A stretch of 5,584 bases of DNA from an uncultured Oscillospiraceae bacterium (GTDB lineage: Bacteria; Bacillota; Clostridia; Oscillospirales; Acutalibacteraceae): positions 1 through 5,584 of the forward strand of contig URDW01000133.1 of NCBI GenBank assembly GCA_900546735.1, written 5' to 3'. Below are positions 4,336 through 5,584 of this stretch, piece after piece. Under the pieces are notes generated by a model. That model had not been told where the DNA came from. It ran no database searches and saw only the letters and a program-made list of their open reading frames with translations. Numbering within the stretch: position 1 is the first letter of the stretch; each line of letters starts with the position of its first letter. The position numbers and the translations under genes are program-made.

Positions 4336-5301
4336 TTATTTCAAAACACCTGCATACTGCTTCAGATATTTGTCAGTAACCGAAACAGCTGCATTATAAC
4401 GGACTCTGCTACCAGAAACTTTTTTCAGTGCATTTCGACTGCTATTGGTCCATTCCCAGCCTGTTTCATCATCGGCGTGCGTAATGTTGTCGCCTGAAGT
4501 ATATGAAACTAAATGCTGTGGTATCGATTTTCCGCGACCAATTTGCCCATGAGATTCTTTATCCTGCAATGGGTGTAATGCATAGCCAAGATACATATAT
4601 GCGTTTTCCTTTTGGCCTTTTTGCCAAGCCAACGAACAGGCAACAAACCAAGTAGTCGCTGCATAGTCTCTGCTATCCTCGCTGCCGGAAGCGTACTGAT
4701 TAAAATGAATATATTGATTGGCAGAGCCTGTTATCGCTCCCCAGCCAGAAGAATACTTTATATCAACTTCACGATCATAATTGCCGATTTTTGTAGCAAC
4801 CGTGCTGCTGAAATATTTTTTGGCAATTTCGGTCGTTTTGTTTTTATGAACCGTATCCTTATTCCACAAAGGTTGTATACCCGGTTGCGCATCCATATCC
4901 TTTGTAAGCATACCACCAAATGGGTCTGACAAACTGCTGCCCGTTGTAGCATCATTAATCTTTTCTTCTTCAACATATTCGTCAATTCTGCGCAAATTAT
5001 CAATGATGCAAACTGTTTCATTATAATTAGTTTGCAAACCTAATGTTTCAATTAATTGATTAACATCAATTTCATGTGTTTGCGGAATTGCACCATTCGC
5101 AATATCCGAATCGAAATAACCAATTACTTTATTCACATCATCTTGTCGGTTAAAAAACAATTCTGAAAATAGAACTTTATCATTTGTTTCAGTGGCAGAA
5201 ACACCACCTACCTCTGCATTTGCTGAAATCGGAAAACATGTGCTTGCTATAGAAATTAAAACAACCATAATCACACTAATTATTCTATTCTTTTTTTTCA
5301 T
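4336..5301 (-). CDS. Secreted zinc-dependent phospholipase C-like protein with long propeptide, 321 aa
   Basis: The ATG at 5301 has AAGGAG ten bases upstream. A GTG at 5310 is in frame but only about one base from the same ribosome site and is rejected. Residues 1-29 are a typical signal peptide (KKKNR, hydrophobic core, ANA cleavage site). Residues 30-145 have no recognised domain and may be a propeptide. From 146 on it resembles the alpha-toxin/PLC catalytic domain: Trp146 and His152 recall the N-terminal Trp and first His ligand of mature bacterial PLCs. Asp176/Asp180 and His199 fit the Asp/His pair, His243-x3-Asp247-x3-His251 (in ALHPLQDKESH) the central ligands, and His275-x3-Glu279 the last pair. 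The AWQKGQKENAYMYLGYALH helix also matches this family. Asp247 to His251 is four residues, against six in the classical enzymes. No C2/PLAT membrane-binding domain follows. It should act outside the cell on phospholipids, and is AT-rich, hinting at transfer. First gene of a two-gene operon. Confidence 0.78.
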   Translation of the reverse strand: MKKKNRIISVIMVVLISIASTCFPISANAEVGGVSATETNDKVLFSELFFNRQDDVNKVIGYFDSDIANGAIPQTHEIDVNQLIETLGLQTNYNETVCIIDNLRRIDEYVEEEKINDATTGSSLSDPFGGMLTKDMDAQPGIQPLWNKDTVHKNKTTEIAKKYFSSTVATKIGNYDREVDIKYSSGWGAITGSANQYIHFNQYASGSEDSRDYAATTWFVACSLAWQKGQKENAYMYLGYALHPLQDKESHGQIGRGKSIPQHLVSYTSGDNITHADDETGWEWTNSSRNALKKVSGSRVRYNAAVSVTDKYLKQYAGVLK

Positions 5302-5323
5302 GTTTGGCACACTCCTTAAAGTG

Positions 5324-5352
5324 TTTATATAATAATATCTTAAAATTGTCTT
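5324..5352 (-). promoter_or_regulatory. AT-rich promoter region of the phospholipase-like operon
   Basis: The best-scoring reading on the - strand is AAGACA (5352-5347), 17 bp, TATAAA (5329-5324). This puts the transcript start almost on the ribosome site. A second reading, TATTAT (5337-5332) with TTTTCT (5360-5355), also has 17-bp spacing and leaves a longer leader. The exact boxes are uncertain. This promoter is unlike the cassette family. Confidence 0.4.
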
Positions 5353-5438
5353 TTAGAAAAATATTCGTTTTAAAACAGAATCGAATGACCCATCGGAATC
5401 ACACCCTTTCCTGAATTCTTATAAAACTACACGCAAGC

Positions 5439-5504
5439 AAAAAACGGCGCACACCGAGTCAGTGATGGCTGATTTAGTTACGCACGGCACTGTCCCTGGT
5501 GTGT
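5439..5504 (-). terminator. Possible structured RNA or terminator upstream of the phospholipase operon
   Basis: CACACC (5450-5455) pairs with GGTGTG (5498-5503), and CAGTG (5460-5464) with CACTG (5488-5492), giving a two-part stem with an internal loop and a 23-nt apical loop. On the - strand a U6 tract (A6 at 5439-5444) follows five bases after the stem. This would suit the terminator of a gene lost beyond the contig end, or the 3' end of a small RNA. No known RNA family is recognised. Confidence 0.4.
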
Positions 5505-5510
5505 AAAATA

Positions 5511-5532
5511 GAAAGCGTTTAAAAAACCTTTC
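5511..5532. repeat. Short imperfect inverted repeat next to the adapter
   Basis: GAAAG-C-GTTT (5511-5520) pairs with AAAC-CTTTC (5524-5532): nine pairs, one bulge, a three-base loop. It ends six bases before the adapter junction. No function is assigned. Confidence 0.3.
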
Positions 5533-5538
5533 ATATAC

Positions 5539-5584
5539 CTGTCTCTTATACACATCTCCGAGCCCACGAGACACTGAGCGATCT
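5539..5584. other. Illumina Nextera transposase adapter (sequencing artefact)
   Basis: Bases 5539-5557 are CTGTCTCTTATACACATCT, the 19-bp mosaic end used in Nextera libraries. They are followed by CCGAGCCCACGAGAC (5558-5572), the read-2-side adapter, then eight bases ACTGAGCG in the i7 index slot (5573-5580), and ATCT, the first bases of the P7 sequence. The order is exactly that of read-through into the adapter. Genomic sequence ends at about 5538. I recall this index from the Nextera XT set, which I cannot verify here. Confidence 0.98.

Noticed and set aside
4612..5021. Frames of 105 (+) and 87 (-) residues over the phospholipase-like gene.
   Set aside because: They are shadows in other frames, without ribosome sites. 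The 321-aa frame has a signal peptide and a full set of metal-ligand candidates.
5449..5467. Resemblance of CACCGAGTCAGTG to the terminal hairpin of Cas9 tracrRNA (CACCGAGTCGGTG).
   Set aside because: The match is about a dozen bases, no U-tract follows on that strand, and there is no repeat, spacer or Cas gene. The better pairing uses CACACC with GGTGTG further away.
5478..5534. An 18-codon - strand frame starting ATG-AAA-GGT at 5534.
   Set aside because: It is too short, its upstream region is lost to the adapter, and it runs into the paired RNA element.
5539..5557. A transposon end (Tn5 mosaic end) as evidence of a mobile element.
   Set aside because: It is followed by Nextera adapter, index and P7 bases, so it is library adapter, not a genomic transposon.

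Overview
The window looks like chromosomal sequence from a Gram-positive gut-type Clostridia. Strong AGGAGG-like ribosome binding sites, GTG starts behind G-rich Shine-Dalgarno sequences, short sigmaA-type promoters, intrinsic terminators and small membrane or lipoprotein genes all fit. GC content varies from about 60% on the left to 32-45% in parts of the right half. A Ruminococcaceae/Oscillospirales member is my guess from style and composition; no marker gene is present. The last 46 bases are not biological: they are Illumina Nextera transposase adapter, so the right edge is almost certainly an untrimmed contig end.

Layout. On the + strand at the left is the 3' part of a membrane protein (1-291), followed three bases later by a 143-aa two-TM protein with a four-cysteine zinc ribbon (295-726). 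A perfect bidirectional terminator (794-833) separates these from the rest, which is all on the - strand. Read in the direction of transcription (right to left), that rest is: (i) an operon of a secreted zinc-phospholipase-C-like protein (5301-4336) and a four-TM protein (4322-3897), ending in a terminator; (ii) a 425-aa putative lipoprotein with propeller-like repeats (3697-2420); (iii) two very small two-TM proteins (2147-1923 and 1852-1652), ending in a strong terminator; (iv) a 171-aa membrane-anchored protein (1381-866).

The most notable structure is regulatory. Units (ii) and (iii) are each preceded by nearly the same terminator-promoter-leader cassette (3705-3848 and 2158-2301; 5 differences in 144 ungapped positions). 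Unit (iv) has a diverged relative of the same promoter. All three promoters have a TTGCA(A/G) -35, exactly 17 bp of spacer and a TATATT -10, with a conserved GAAATT(G/A)GACAA stretch and a small dyad at the expected transcript start. Three adjacent envelope-protein transcription units may therefore be co-regulated. Translated in frame, the cassettes give false N-terminal extensions on two genes; the real starts are GTG codons.

Function. Apart from the phospholipase-like protein, no gene can be given a biochemical role from sequence alone. All predicted products except the zinc-ribbon domain are membrane-bound, lipid-anchored or exported, so this is a cell-envelope/secretion neighbourhood. I see no tRNA, rRNA, CRISPR array, transposase or phage gene.
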